Positions 26,161 to 35,570 of a stretch of DNA of 64,000 nucleotides are shown one piece after another; position 1 is the first letter of the stretch; each line of letters opens with the position of its first letter. A program made the position numbers and the translations under genes. The DNA lies in assembly GCF_900220975.1 (NCBI RefSeq), contig NZ_OBQD01000002.1, positions 248,001 to 312,000 of the forward strand. Reading direction: 5' to 3'. The notes beneath the pieces were generated by a model that saw only the letters and a program-made list of their open reading frames with translations, searched no databases and was not told the DNA's origin. The stretch is from Rhizobium subbaraonis (lineage in GTDB: Bacteria; Pseudomonadota; Alphaproteobacteria; Rhizobiales; Rhizobiaceae).

Positions 26161-27222
26161 TCATGGACGCAGCGCCTCTCCCGCCGCGCCGAAGAAGTGT
26201 ATCCGCTCGGGGTTGCAGCTCAGCGCCACAGCACTTTCGATGCGAACGTCCGGCTGGCCGCGCATGAGCGCCCGCAGCTTCTGGCCGCCAGTGTCGAGCG
26301 TGACGACGGTGTAGCCGCCGAGGGGTTCGACCTCGTAGACGGTTGCCGGCCGCCCCGGATGGCTTTCGGCCCAGGGCTCGACCTTGAGGTCTTCCGGCCG
26401 GATGCCGACGCCTGCAACGTCCTGCGGCATCGCCTGGCCCGGCAGGATGATCGTGCCCTCGCCCGCCTCCAGCCCGGAAGCGTCGACCGCCATCAGGTTC
26501 ATCATGGGCGCGCCGAGAAGCTGGGCGACATAGCGGCTTGCGGGACGGTCGTAGATCTCGACCGGCGTGCCGATCTGTCGGATCTCGCCGTCCTCCATGA
26601 TCGCCATACGATCCGCCACCGACATCGCTTCTTCCTGATCGTGGGTCACGTAGATCAGCGTCTGGCCGAGCTCGCGCTGGATCCGCTTCAGCTCAACGCG
26701 TGTCTCTTCGCGCAGCCGGGCGTCGAGCGCCGAAATCGGATCGTCCATCAGGTAGGCGACGGGATCGCGCACCAGTGCCCGGGCGATGGCAACGCGCTGG
26801 CGTTCCCCGCCCGACAGCTGCGCCGGCGGCTTGTGCAGCAGGTGCGCGATGTGAAGCTTCGCCGCCACTTCATCGACGCGCGCCTTGATCGTCGCCTCCG
26901 GCACCTTCCGTTCCACCAGCGGGAAGCGAATGTTCTGCGCAGCCGTCATGTGCGGAAAGAGCGCCAGGTTCTGGAACACCATCGCAACATTGCGGCTCGC
27001 CGGCGCAACGTGATTGACTGGCTTGCCGCCAATCAGCACCTCACCCTCGTCGGGCGTCTCAAGTCCGAGTATCAGCTTGAGGATCGTGGACTTACCGGAA
27101 AGCGGCGGCCCGAAAAAGCAGAAGAACTCGCCCGACTGGATATCAAAGCTCGCATTCTTGACCGCAACAGTCTTGCCGTAGCGCTTGGTGACATTGCGGA
27201 AGGAGATACCGGCCATCGTCAC
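26161..27222 (-). CDS. CUT1 importer ATPase, second of a pair
   Basis: 353 residues. Walker A is GPPLSGKST, with Pro-Leu in place of the usual Ser-Gly, so the P-loop is atypical but keeps GKS. Signature LSGGERQR, Walker B VAYLMDDPISALD (Met-Asp-Asp-Pro in place of Leu-Leu-Asp-Glu-Pro), and H-loop YVTHDQEEA. A C-terminal TOBE domain follows from about residue 235. The catalytic Glu after the Walker B Asp is replaced by Asp. Together with its neighbour it would form a hetero-ATPase pair, as in the rhizobial glycerol importer GlpST. ATG overlaps the stop of the other ATPase gene. Confidence 0.9.
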   Translation of the reverse strand: MTMAGISFRNVTKRYGKTVAVKNASFDIQSGEFFCFFGPPLSGKSTILKLILGLETPDEGEVLIGGKPVNHVAPASRNVAMVFQNLALFPHMTAAQNIRFPLVERKVPEATIKARVDEVAAKLHIAHLLHKPPAQLSGGERQRVAIARALVRDPVAYLMDDPISALDARLREETRVELKRIQRELGQTLIYVTHDQEEAMSVADRMAIMEDGEIRQIGTPVEIYDRPASRYVAQLLGAPMMNLMAVDASGLEAGEGTIILPGQAMPQDVAGVGIRPEDLKVEPWAESHPGRPATVYEVEPLGGYTVVTLDTGGQKLRALMRGQPDVRIESAVALSCNPERIHFFGAAGEALRP

Positions 27223-28313
27223 GCCTCCCTGATGGCAATGCCCGTTGCGGCATCGAAGAGCCGGACGGACGCGGGTTCGACTGCGACGGAGACGGTGGTG
27301 CCGCTTTCGGCTGTGACATCGTTGTCGAAGACCGCCTTGACCCGCTGCGCGCCGGTGCCGAGATGGGCGATGGTGCGCGCGCCGATGCGCTCGACGAAGG
27401 TCACCGGCATGGGCACTCCCTCGCCCGTCACCGAGAGCGAGACCCGTTCCGGCCGAAAGCCGTAGACGACCTCGCGGCCGGCATGGGCGCGCGCCGCGGC
27501 TGCCACTTCCGGGGAGAGCGGCGCGGTCAGACCCAGTTCGCCGAGATCCACGACGAGACCGCGGTCGCTATCTGCAAGGCTTCCCCTCAGAAGGTTCATG
27601 CCCGGCGAACCGATGAAGCCGGCCACGAACAGGTTGACGGGGTTGTTGTAGACTTCCAGCGGCGTACCCACCTGCTGCAGGACGCCGTGATCCATCACTG
27701 CGATCCTGTCGGCCATGGTCATCGCTTCCAGCTGGTCGTGGGTCACATAGACCATGGTCTGGCGGAACTGGCGCTGAAGATGCTTGAGTTCGGTGCGCAT
27801 GACCGCACGGAAGGCGGCATCGACGTTCGACAGCGGTTCGTCGAGGAGGAAAATCGCCGGCTCGACGATCGCCGAGCGGCCAATCGCCAGACGCTGCAGG
27901 ATGTTCACCGACAACTTGGCGGACGGCTGCTTGAGCAGCGGCGTCAGCTGCAGGAAATCGGCAATCTTCTTTACCCGGCTGTCGATCTCGGCGTCCGGCA
28001 ACCCGCGGACCCGCAGGCCGTAGGCGAGGTTGTCGTAGACGTTCATGTGGGTGAAGATCGCATAGTTCTGGAACACGAAGCCGACGCCGCGGCGTCCCAT
28101 CGCCACGCCGTTCATGTCCCGTCCGTCGAACAGGATGCGGCCTTCCGACGGGCCCTCCATGCCGGCAATCATGTTCATTGTGGTCGACTTGCCGCAGCCG
28201 GAGGGGCCGAGCAGCGCCATGAACTCGCCGTCGCGGATCTCCAGATCCATCGTCTTCAGCGCCGTGAAGGCTCCGAACCGCTTGACCAGGTTTTCAAGGT
28301 GAATGGCGGTCAC
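27219..28313 (-). CDS. CUT1 importer ATPase, first of a pair
   Basis: 364 residues with canonical Walker A GPSGCGKST and Walker B IFLLDEPLSNVD. The signature motif is degenerate: KLSVNILQRLAIG stands where LSGGQ is expected. C-terminal TOBE domain from about residue 240. Since the partner ATPase has an intact signature but a changed Walker A and B, the two probably make an asymmetric dimer with one active composite site. It follows the permease gene after 3 nt. Confidence 0.9.
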   Translation of the reverse strand: MTAIHLENLVKRFGAFTALKTMDLEIRDGEFMALLGPSGCGKSTTMNMIAGMEGPSEGRILFDGRDMNGVAMGRRGVGFVFQNYAIFTHMNVYDNLAYGLRVRGLPDAEIDSRVKKIADFLQLTPLLKQPSAKLSVNILQRLAIGRSAIVEPAIFLLDEPLSNVDAAFRAVMRTELKHLQRQFRQTMVYVTHDQLEAMTMADRIAVMDHGVLQQVGTPLEVYNNPVNLFVAGFIGSPGMNLLRGSLADSDRGLVVDLGELGLTAPLSPEVAAAARAHAGREVVYGFRPERVSLSVTGEGVPMPVTFVERIGARTIAHLGTGAQRVKAVFDNDVTAESGTTVSVAVEPASVRLFDAATGIAIREA

Positions 28314-28316
28314 AGC

Positions 28317-29273
28317 TCAGGCTTCCTTCTTCTTGTTCATGCGGCTGATGGCCAGCGACACGAGAATGGAGAGGGAGATGAGGATGACGAGCGCGATCGC
28401 CGCCACATAGCCCCAGATCAGGTCCTGCTGCGTCACCTTGTAGATGTAAACGGAGATCGTTTCGGTCGCCACGCCCGGCCCGCCGCCGGTCATGATGTAT
28501 AGCGTGTCGAAGATCTTGAAGTTCTCGATGACGCGGATGGCGAGCGCGATGATGATGATGGTCTTCATCTTCGGCAGTACGATCGTGCGGAAGCGCTGCC
28601 ACCAGGAAGCCCCCAGCAGGGTCGCGGCGCGGACCTGATCTTCCGGCACGCCGACGAGGCCGGCAAGCAGGATCAGGAACATCAGCGGCGTCCACTGCCA
28701 GATGTCGGCGATCATCACCGCAATCAGCGCAGTCGTCGGATCAGAGAGCCAGGCGATCGAGACGTTCATCCCCGTGACGCCGGACAGGATGTCGTTCACC
28801 GGGCCGCCGGACTGGAACAGCATGAAGAACATGTAGCCGGCGACCGCGGGCACCACCATCATCGGGACCAGCATGATCGAGTAGAACACGCGCTTGCCGA
28901 CGAAGTCGTCCATGAACAGGATCGCAAGGCCAAGGCCGAGCAGGAATTCGGCCGGCACGCAGATCAGCATGACGAGCGCAGTCCGGCCGAGCGCGCTCCA
29001 GAAACGCGTATCCGCCATCAGGTCGGTATAGTTGGCAAAGCCGTTCCACAGTTCATAGGCCTGCCACCAGCCGATGCCGTCCAGAGGCGACCAGTCCGTC
29101 AGGCTGATATAGAGCTGCATGAGCAGCGGGAAGACGGCGATGAACAGCACCAGCACCTGGGCCGGCATCGTCAGTGCGAAGCCGAGGCGACGACCGTCGT
29201 CCGCAGCCGCGGCGCCGTCTTTCAGAGCCGCATCCGCCATGGGCATTTTCTCCGGGGTTGCGAGGCTGGTCAT
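28317..29273 (-). CDS. CUT1 importer permease (MalF/UgpA type)
   Basis: 318 residues from ATG 29273, which overlaps the upstream stop (ATGA). The longer upstream frame is a shadow. Six hydrophobic helices with a long first periplasmic loop ([20 protein letters not shown]) typical of the MalF-like partner; the EAA loop reads [20 protein letters not shown]. It forms the channel with the next permease and lets the sugar through on ATP hydrolysis by the twin ATPases. Confidence 0.92.
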   Translation of the reverse strand: MTSLATPEKMPMADAALKDGAAAADDGRRLGFALTMPAQVLVLFIAVFPLLMQLYISLTDWSPLDGIGWWQAYELWNGFANYTDLMADTRFWSALGRTALVMLICVPAEFLLGLGLAILFMDDFVGKRVFYSIMLVPMMVVPAVAGYMFFMLFQSGGPVNDILSGVTGMNVSIAWLSDPTTALIAVMIADIWQWTPLMFLILLAGLVGVPEDQVRAATLLGASWWQRFRTIVLPKMKTIIIIALAIRVIENFKIFDTLYIMTGGGPGVATETISVYIYKVTQQDLIWGYVAAIALVILISLSILVSLAISRMNKKKEA

Positions 29274-30133
29274 TGCTTCAGCGCTCCGAAGGTCAGGCCG
29301 CGTACGAGATGACGCTGGATGGCGATGCCCATGACGACGGGAGGAACGGCGGCGATCAGCCCGAGCGCTGCTTTCGCGCCATAGAGCTGGCCGGTCATCG
29401 AGGACGACAGCGAGGCCATGTAGACCGGGATTGTCACCCATTCGCGCGTCGTCAGAAGCAGCGCGATCAGATAATCGGACCAGTTGAGGATGAAGACGAA
29501 GAGAGCAGAGCTTGCGAGTGCCGGGCGCATCATCGGCAGCGTGATCTTCATGAACACGCGGGTGCGCGAGCAGCCTTCGACAAGTGCGGCGTCCTCGATC
29601 TCGCGTGGCATGTCGTCGAAAAAGGTCTTCATCAGCCAGAAGGCGAAGGGCAGCGTGACGATGCCGTAGATCAGCGCCAGCCCCCACCAGCTGTCGACCA
29701 GGCCGAGAAAGGCCCACATGATCATGACCGGGATCATCACGGCCATCGGCGGGAAGAGCCTGAGCTGGATCAGCGCCAGCGGCAGGTTCTGACCCGAGCC
29801 GAAGCGCGACAGGCCGTATGCCGCGGCTGTGCCGCAGCTCATGGCGATCAGCGTGCCGAAGACCGCCGAGAGCAGCGACGACAGGATCGGCTTGCCGGCG
29901 GTGCGGTCGAGCGCGACGATCAGGTCGCTGGTCGAGGTACCGAAGATGAAGCGGAAATTGTCGAGCGTCGGGTTCTTCGGCCACCACGTCAGATCGGCGC
30001 CGGCGGCAGACCATTCGGCGATCGGCTTGAAGGCCATCGAGGCCATCCAGAGCGTCGGCACCAGCGTGATCGCCAGCGCCAGAAGGATCGTCGCATAGCG
30101 GAAGATTTCAAAGGGGACGGAGCGGTTCATCAT
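29270..30133 (-). CDS. CUT1 importer permease (MalG/UgpE type)
   Basis: 287 residues from ATG 30133 (ATG 30130 equally possible; no strong Shine-Dalgarno). Six helices, with the EAA loop as [20 protein letters not shown] and the conserved Gly 10-12 residues later. It is the MalG-type partner of the following permease gene. The binding-protein gene ends about 80 nt upstream, a common spacing for differential expression of the binding protein. Confidence 0.92.
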   Translation of the reverse strand: MMNRSVPFEIFRYATILLALAITLVPTLWMASMAFKPIAEWSAAGADLTWWPKNPTLDNFRFIFGTSTSDLIVALDRTAGKPILSSLLSAVFGTLIAMSCGTAAAYGLSRFGSGQNLPLALIQLRLFPPMAVMIPVMIMWAFLGLVDSWWGLALIYGIVTLPFAFWLMKTFFDDMPREIEDAALVEGCSRTRVFMKITLPMMRPALASSALFVFILNWSDYLIALLLTTREWVTIPVYMASLSSSMTGQLYGAKAALGLIAAVPPVVMGIAIQRHLVRGLTFGALKQ

Positions 30134-30212
30134 ATCACTGCAGCATCTGTGCACGCATGCGGAACGGAGACGGGATCGCTCCCGCTCCGGTTCCGTCGAG
30201 TGGACCGGCTTA

Positions 30213-31829
30213 TCAGCCGGTCACCGGATCGAGCACGGTCGGCCACGCCTCCTTGTTGGATTTGATGGCAGCCACAAGCTTGTCCTCGCCGATGCGGCGG
30301 GCGATGCGGTTCCACTGGCGCTCGGTATCGGCCATCGCCTCTTCCGGGGTCTTGGTCTTCGTCAGCGCTGCAACGAGGTTCTCATCGAGCGCGTTGTGGA
30401 AGGCCGTGGCACCGGGATAGTTGATGGTCGGCACGGTGCGCGCCACCGTCTCGCGGACGATATCCATGTGGTAGTCGTGATAGGTCTGGCGCACCAGCGG
30501 ATCGGCGAAGTTCGACAGCTGGAAAGGATCGAAATAGCCGCCGGGATTGGCCGTCATCCAGGAATAGATGCGACTGGAGCCGAGCCACTGTAGAAGCAGG
30601 TAGCAGGCCTCGGGGTGCTTGCTCTGCGAGGACACCGAGGCCGAGAGGTTGAGCCATAGCACCGAGCGCCGGACAAGCTGGCCGTCGACCTCGCGGCCGG
30701 GCGGCAGCATGGAGCCTACCTTGCCGGTGACCTTGGAGCCCTGGTTGCCGGGATTGTCGAGAAACTTCGGCAGGTTCGAGAAGGCGCAGGTCATCGCCGC
30801 CCCGCCGCTGGCGAAGTTGCCGTACTGTTCCGGCCAGCCCCAGGAGATCGCGTCCGGCGAGTGGTAGGACAGCGAGTCGACATATTCCCTGGTTGCCTGG
30901 AACCCGGCCTCGCCGTTGATCAGCGGGTTGCCGTCGTCGTCAAACAGGAACTGGTTGGGCGAGGCCATCGAGACGAAACGCTGGTACCAGTTGGTGTAAC
31001 CCCAACCCTGGTTGCGCAGGTCGGTACAGCCGAACTGCCCCTTGTCAGGGCGATGGAAGAAGGCGGCGACCTCGTCGAGCTGCTTCCAGGTCGTCGGCGG
31101 TGCCAGCTCGTAACCGTGCCTGTCGGAGAAGGCCTTCTTTTCAGCTTCGTCGTTGAAGAGGTCGGTGCGGAAGTTCCAGGTCTGAAAGTCGCCATCCAGC
31201 GAGACGCCGTAGGTCGAGCCGCGATATTGGTTCAGCAGCGAGACGCCCCTCTGCCCGTTCACATAGCCGCGCTCGGGATCGTCCCATTCCGGCTTGTGCT
31301 GGGCGACATAGTCGTCGAGGGCCACGATGCCGCCGGTTTCGGCGAGATCGCCCAGACGGTTCCATTCGACGGCGTAGATGTCGAACGCCCCACCCTTGGT
31401 GGAAATGTCCTGCATCGTCTTGGTGAACTCCTGGCCGTTCGGCACGCCGACGATGTCGAGCGTGATTCCCGTCTCCTTTTCCCAGAGCTCCTTGATGGAC
31501 GGCGCACCAGCCGGGAACGGCTGCGTCAACTGGCCGATCGACCCATCTGACAGGCCGAGCACGATGCGATCCGGCGCCTTGCCGGCGCCCTTCAGCGACT
31601 TGACTGCCTCAATCGCCCGCCCCTCGGGCGTGTCGGGTCCATACTGGTAGCGCTCGGCGCCGTCGAAACCCGTCGGACCTCCGACCATACCCGGCGCGAG
31701 CGCGTCGGCTGCAAAAGCACGGCCCGGACGAATGAACTGCGGCGCGATGCCGGCCACAGCGGTCAGCGCGACCACCTTCCCACTACCGGCAAGAAGCCGG
31801 CGCCGCGACATGCGGAAAATATCTGACAT
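30213..31829 (-). CDS. CUT1 periplasmic solute-binding protein, Tat-exported
   Basis: 538 residues from ATG 31829 (GGGAGG 6 nt upstream; ATG 31844 is the less likely alternative). A twin-arginine-type signal ([20 protein letters not shown]) ends near GRAFAADAL. The large size, about 100 residues over MalE, is typical of binding proteins served by twin ATPases such as GlpV of rhizobia. First gene of the operon, divergent from the LacI-type regulator, so the likely substrate signal and substrate uptake are linked. Probably binds a sugar, polyol or glycoside. Confidence 0.9.
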   Translation of the reverse strand: MSDIFRMSRRRLLAGSGKVVALTAVAGIAPQFIRPGRAFAADALAPGMVGGPTGFDGAERYQYGPDTPEGRAIEAVKSLKGAGKAPDRIVLGLSDGSIGQLTQPFPAGAPSIKELWEKETGITLDIVGVPNGQEFTKTMQDISTKGGAFDIYAVEWNRLGDLAETGGIVALDDYVAQHKPEWDDPERGYVNGQRGVSLLNQYRGSTYGVSLDGDFQTWNFRTDLFNDEAEKKAFSDRHGYELAPPTTWKQLDEVAAFFHRPDKGQFGCTDLRNQGWGYTNWYQRFVSMASPNQFLFDDDGNPLINGEAGFQATREYVDSLSYHSPDAISWGWPEQYGNFASGGAAMTCAFSNLPKFLDNPGNQGSKVTGKVGSMLPPGREVDGQLVRRSVLWLNLSASVSSQSKHPEACYLLLQWLGSSRIYSWMTANPGGYFDPFQLSNFADPLVRQTYHDYHMDIVRETVARTVPTINYPGATAFHNALDENLVAALTKTKTPEEAMADTERQWNRIARRIGEDKLVAAIKSNKEAWPTVLDPVTG

Positions 31830-32127
31830 GACGTTCCTCCCCATCGGCAGACTTATTCCTCCGCTACCGAATTGCCGGGATACTGACCTTGAGCACCATC
31901 ATTGTCAACATCATAAATAATCATTTTACATCATTCATTTCCGCGTCTGCGATGCGGCAAATCCCATCTATAACGTCATTTTTCTGATTTGATTTGCGAT
32001 TTTTGCACCTGGCCCAAGAAAGTGGCGCGCAAAATCACTGGATTCCGCGGAAAAACGCGACGGAGGGCTTGCATCTTTGCTGCATCGATTTACATCAAAT
32101 TACATCATTCAACAAAAAGGATTCGCA
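31830..32127. promoter_or_regulatory. divergent promoter region of the sugar/CoA operon and its LacI-type regulator
   Basis: 298 nt, AT-rich. Toward the operon (minus strand) a perfect -35 hexamer TTGACA (31903-31908) is followed after 17 nt by a weak -10 (CAGTAT, 31880-31885). The -35 is flanked on both sides by the same hexamer: plus strand CATCAT-TGTCAA-CATCAT at 31897-31914, with a third CATCAT at 31929-31934. A 12-nt direct repeat TTACATCATTCA occurs at 31926-31937 and again at 32100-32111, just before the regulator's start codon. Position suggests operators for the LacI-type protein and autoregulation. Confidence 0.65.
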
Positions 32128-33144
32128 GTGCGATCGACTCTGATTGACATCGCCCGGGAAGCAGGCGTTTCCAGCGCCACGGTCGATCGCGTCCTGAACA
32201 ATCGCACCGGCGTCAAGGAACGCACCCGGGAAGTGGTGATGGATGCGGCACGCCGGCTGGGCTATGTCAGCGCCGGTTCCCCGGCCGGTTTCGTCGACAG
32301 CCGCGTCCGGCTCGATTTCGTCCTGCCCGCCGGGACAAACACCTTCATTGCCAACCTGTTGCAGCAACTGGAGAGCCAGGCTGCCACCCGGCCAGACCTC
32401 GATGTGCGCATCCATTCCATCGAGGGCTTCAATCCGGACACGCTGGCGCGCACGCTGCACGACCTGCACGGACAGACCATGGGGGTGGGCGTCATCGCGC
32501 TCGACCATCCGACCGTGCGCGAGGCGATGCGCTCGCTTTCCGCCGCCGGCGTTCCGATCGTCACCCTCGTCTCAGACATTCTGCACGTGCCGCGCATCGG
32601 CTACATCGGCATCGACAACCGGGCGGCAGGACGGCTCGGCGGCTATCTGCTGGGGCGTTTCCTCGGGCATGGCGTCAAGCGCAAGGTCGCGCTGTTTGCC
32701 GGTTCGCTGTCGTATCGGGGACACGAGGAGCGCGAAATGGGCTTTCGCCACATCATCGCCGATGAATTTCCCGATCTCGAGGTGGTGGAGCTGCGCGAAA
32801 TCCGCGACGACCGCGATCGCGCCTTCGAGGAGGCGACCGCCCTCTTCCGCCGTCATCCCGACCTCGCCGGCATCTACAACATCGGCGCCGGCAATTCCGG
32901 CATAGGCCGGGCCCTGGTCGAATCCGGCCTCGCCAAGGATGTGATTTTCGTCGGCCACGAACTGACCGAGCATACCAAGATGCTGCTTCTGAGCGGGGTG
33001 ATGGATGCGGTGATCGACCAGAACCCGCGGGTCGAGGCGCGCGAGGCGTTGTCGATGCTGAGCCTGACGGCGAAAGGGCGTCCGATCGACTACCATCCGC
33101 CGCGCCTGCAGGTCATATTCCGCGAGAACATTCCTGAGACCTGA
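32128..33144 (+). CDS. LacI-family transcriptional regulator
   Basis: 338 residues from GTG 32128, chosen because AAAAGG lies 7 nt upstream and the LacI helix-turn-helix must start at once (STLIDIAREAGVSSATVDRVLNNRTG without its last residues matches the family). A TTG at 32077 would add 17 implausible residues. The C-terminal ligand domain is of the sugar-binding type (IGIDNRAAGRLGGYLLGRFL; VIFVGHELTEHT). The variant TVDRVLN instead of TVSRVLN is typical of regulators with non-lactose effectors. It is divergent from the sugar/CoA operon and most likely represses it until the imported compound or a product binds. Confidence 0.92.
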   Translation: MRSTLIDIAREAGVSSATVDRVLNNRTGVKERTREVVMDAARRLGYVSAGSPAGFVDSRVRLDFVLPAGTNTFIANLLQQLESQAATRPDLDVRIHSIEGFNPDTLARTLHDLHGQTMGVGVIALDHPTVREAMRSLSAAGVPIVTLVSDILHVPRIGYIGIDNRAAGRLGGYLLGRFLGHGVKRKVALFAGSLSYRGHEEREMGFRHIIADEFPDLEVVELREIRDDRDRAFEEATALFRRHPDLAGIYNIGAGNSGIGRALVESGLAKDVIFVGHELTEHTKMLLLSGVMDAVIDQNPRVEAREALSMLSLTAKGRPIDYHPPRLQVIFRENIPET

Positions 33145-33157
33145 GTTCCCCGCCGAA

Positions 33158-33172
33158 GGCGCGGTTTGCGCC
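33158..33172. terminator. short hairpin between convergent genes
   Basis: GGCGC (33158-33162) and GCGCC (33168-33172) flank GGTTT, in the 39 nt between the ends of the regulator gene and the convergent L,D-transpeptidase gene. Short and without a T-run; a bidirectional terminator is possible. Confidence 0.3.
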
Positions 33173-33183
33173 GCCGCCTGCAA

Positions 33184-33894
33184 TCAGACGACGGGTCTCG
33201 GACCGAGCAAGTTCGTGACGACAATTGGTGTGCCGTTGGGCACTCGGTCGTAGAGATCGACCACATCCTGATTGATCATCCGCACGCAGCCCGACGACAC
33301 CGATTTTCCGATCGTCCACCATTCCGGCGAGCCGTGGATGCGGTAGAGCGTGTCCTCGCCATTCTGGAAGATGTACAGAGCCCGGGCGCCCAGCGGATTG
33401 TTCAGCCCCGGCTCCATCCCGCCATTGGCGATGCTGTAGGGATCGAGCTCCGGCTGGCGGGCAACCATCTCATCCGGCGGCGTCCAGCGCGGCCACTGCC
33501 GCTTGTACTGGATCTGGCCCCGACCCTCCCATTCGAAGCCGGCGCGGCCGAGGCCGACGCCATATCGCATCGCCTGGCCGCCGTCATAGGTGAGGTAGAG
33601 AAAGTGGTTGGCGGTATCGACCACGAGAATGCCCGGCCGCTCGCCGGTCGGGTCGGGTACCATCTGCCGGCGGAACTGCGGTTCGATCCTCTCATAGGGG
33701 ATGGCCGGCAGCGGATAGAGTTCGTCCGGCTTCTCGCCGTACATGCTGGCGAAGATCGAGGTTTCCACCGGCTGCGGGGCGACTGCAAGCGTGGGGCGCG
33801 GAGCCGTCGAACAACCGGCGAGCACCCCGCTCGCCATCCCTGCGCCACCGAGAAGGAAGGACCGCCGGGTCGTTCTCGCGTGCACAAGGCTCAT
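33184..33894 (-). CDS. L,D-transpeptidase, YkuD (ErfK/YbiS) type, lipoprotein
   Basis: 236 residues from ATG 33894 (AGAGG 9 nt upstream; ATGs at 33900 and 33903 are alternatives). Forms or edits 3-3 peptidoglycan cross-links or attaches proteins to peptidoglycan in the periplasm. The leader combines a twin-arginine-like start (RTTRRSFLLGG) with a lipobox LAGC. The YkuD catalytic motif is intact: YRIHGSPEWWTIGKSVSSGC with nucleophile Cys followed by VRM. It lies 12 nt after a second, different L,D-transpeptidase-like gene on the same strand. Confidence 0.9.
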   Translation of the reverse strand: MSLVHARTTRRSFLLGGAGMASGVLAGCSTAPRPTLAVAPQPVETSIFASMYGEKPDELYPLPAIPYERIEPQFRRQMVPDPTGERPGILVVDTANHFLYLTYDGGQAMRYGVGLGRAGFEWEGRGQIQYKRQWPRWTPPDEMVARQPELDPYSIANGGMEPGLNNPLGARALYIFQNGEDTLYRIHGSPEWWTIGKSVSSGCVRMINQDVVDLYDRVPNGTPIVVTNLLGPRPVV

Positions 33895-33906
33895 GCTCAT
33901 CATCCT

Positions 33907-34962
33907 CTACCTGCTGCTGGCGTATGGGTCAGCCAACGCTGCCTCTGGACGGCTGACCGGATATTTTGTTCCCGAGACCTTGGCCGCCATCCTCTTCGGG
34001 CCCTGCTGCTTGAGCAGCGCACGGAAGCTTGGATGCATGCCACCGTCCACATAAGCAGAGATAGGCGAGGAAGTGGCGTCGGCAATAGCCGCATCGATCT
34101 TAAGCCGCTCCGTCTGCATCCGCGCCGTCAGTTCCGTCGCCGGCGGGCCGGCAACCGGCGGGCATTGGGCGAGCGGGTCTGTTGGCTCTTCACCTTCGAA
34201 TTCGGTGTTGAAGACGTATCGCCCGCCGCACATCGATACCTTCGGCTGCTTCTTCGTGAAGGCAAATGTGTCGTAACCCTCCTTGAGCGTCCGCCAGAAC
34301 GACATGTTCTGATCGTCGCGATGCAACGCCATGTTCTGCGCCGACATGCGGAACGGATAAGCCTGAACCTGGAACCGCTCCTGGCCGCCCTTCAGCGCTG
34401 CCCTGACGATGGCGTATATCTCGCCGACGCCCTGGTCGGTCATGGCGTAGCATCCGGCGGAGGAACAGGCGCCGTGCACCATCAGCGCCTCGCCGGTATA
34501 GCCAAGCGCCGATTCCAGGCGATTGGGATAGCCGAGGTTGAACGACACGTAGTACTGGGAGTTCGGGTTCAGCATGCCGGCCGAGACGTGATAGAAGCCT
34601 TCCGGCGCCTGCCGGTCGCCGCTCTTGGTTTTCGGCCCGAGTTTTCCGGACCAGCGGCACATCGGATAGGTCTTGAACAGCGCATAGTTTCCGCTCTTGT
34701 CGACCTTCCAGACCTCCAACTCGCTCTCCTGCTTGAAGATGCGGACCAGGACGGGACTCTCCGGCTTCATCCCCTTGCGCGACATTTCGGCGGCGACCTT
34801 CGAAGACAGCTTCGGCTCGACCTTCGAAAGGGACTCGTAGTCCATCGCGAGACAGCCGGACAACAGCGCCCCGGCAAGCGCCACGGCCGCCAGGCGAGAC
34901 GTCAGAGCAGACGGCGATACAGTCGTGCCGCGAAGGCGGCGAAAAAGAAAATCGATCATCAT
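33907..34962 (-). CDS. YafK-type L,D-transpeptidase family lipoprotein
   Basis: 351 residues from ATG 34962. N-terminal membrane leader ends in lipobox LLSGC. The catalytic region is VHGACSSAGCYAMTD, the His and Cys arrangement of the YafK/DpaA group, in which E. coli DpaA detaches Braun lipoprotein from peptidoglycan. Further support: WSGKLGPKTKSGDRQAPEGF, the usual substrate-side segment. The C-terminal 120 residues beyond the catalytic domain (CGGRYVFNTEFEGEEPTDPL onward) are an extension of unknown role. Likely cotranscribed with the YkuD-type gene 12 nt downstream. Confidence 0.85.
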   Translation of the reverse strand: MMIDFLFRRLRGTTVSPSALTSRLAAVALAGALLSGCLAMDYESLSKVEPKLSSKVAAEMSRKGMKPESPVLVRIFKQESELEVWKVDKSGNYALFKTYPMCRWSGKLGPKTKSGDRQAPEGFYHVSAGMLNPNSQYYVSFNLGYPNRLESALGYTGEALMVHGACSSAGCYAMTDQGVGEIYAIVRAALKGGQERFQVQAYPFRMSAQNMALHRDDQNMSFWRTLKEGYDTFAFTKKQPKVSMCGGRYVFNTEFEGEEPTDPLAQCPPVAGPPATELTARMQTERLKIDAAIADATSSPISAYVDGGMHPSFRALLKQQGPKRMAAKVSGTKYPVSRPEAALADPYASSR

Positions 34963-35138
34963 GCGGATCAGTCGGTGCAATTCCTGATGTGTCGTTTGCG
35001 AGAATCGGCGCAATATCACCACGAGGTTCAGACCGATTGCTTAGAACTTCGTTAATCTTATGGTCGCCGGCGAATTTGCCGCAGCCATCCCCCACCTTCG
35101 CATGACAGGCTGGATCGCGGCTGGCGACCCGGTTCGGT

Positions 35139-35570
35139 TCATTGGCGCCCGCGAACGAACCTGTCATGAGCCGCCATGCCCGCGAGCATCGCCAGCACAA
35201 ACAGGACCGGCTCGAGCCTGCCAAGCGACAGGGATGCGATCGCCGGTCCGGGGCAGAAGCCGCCAAGCCCCCATCCGGCACCGAAGATCGCCGACCCGAT
35301 GATCAACCGCGGATCGATCCTGCCCTTTGGCGGCAGATGGAACGACGCGTCGAAAGCGGGATGTGCAAGGCGCTTCATGAGCTGCACGGCGGCAAAGGCA
35401 ACGCAAACCGCACCACCCAGGACAAAGGCGAGGCTGGGATCCCAGTTGCCGAAGACGTCGAGGAACCCCTGAACACGGGCCGGGTTCAGCATCCCCGACA
35501 ACGAGAGGCCGAAGCCGAAAAGGCTGCCCGATGCCAGCGCGGTGGCGACTTGCGCGAGATGTCTCTTCAT
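35139..35570 (-). CDS. YeeE/YedE-family membrane protein, subunit 2
   Basis: 143 residues with four hydrophobic helices. The half-transporter carries GFGLSLSGMLNPARVQGFLD and GWGLGGFCPGPA, the second including the conserved Cys thought to relay sulfur species in YeeE-type thiosulfate/sulfur importers or exporters. Its ATG overlaps the stop of the other half (ATGA at 35567-35570), so the two halves are translated together. Part of the sulfide operon; last gene of it. Confidence 0.9.
   Translation of the reverse strand: MKRHLAQVATALASGSLFGFGLSLSGMLNPARVQGFLDVFGNWDPSLAFVLGGAVCVAFAAVQLMKRLAHPAFDASFHLPPKGRIDPRLIIGSAIFGAGWGLGGFCPGPAIASLSLGRLEPVLFVLAMLAGMAAHDRFVRGRQ

Noticed and set aside
33166-35055. 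629-codon plus-strand open frame opposite both L,D-transpeptidase genes
   Set aside because: Arg/His-rich shadow; the minus-strand genes have signal peptides and catalytic motifs.
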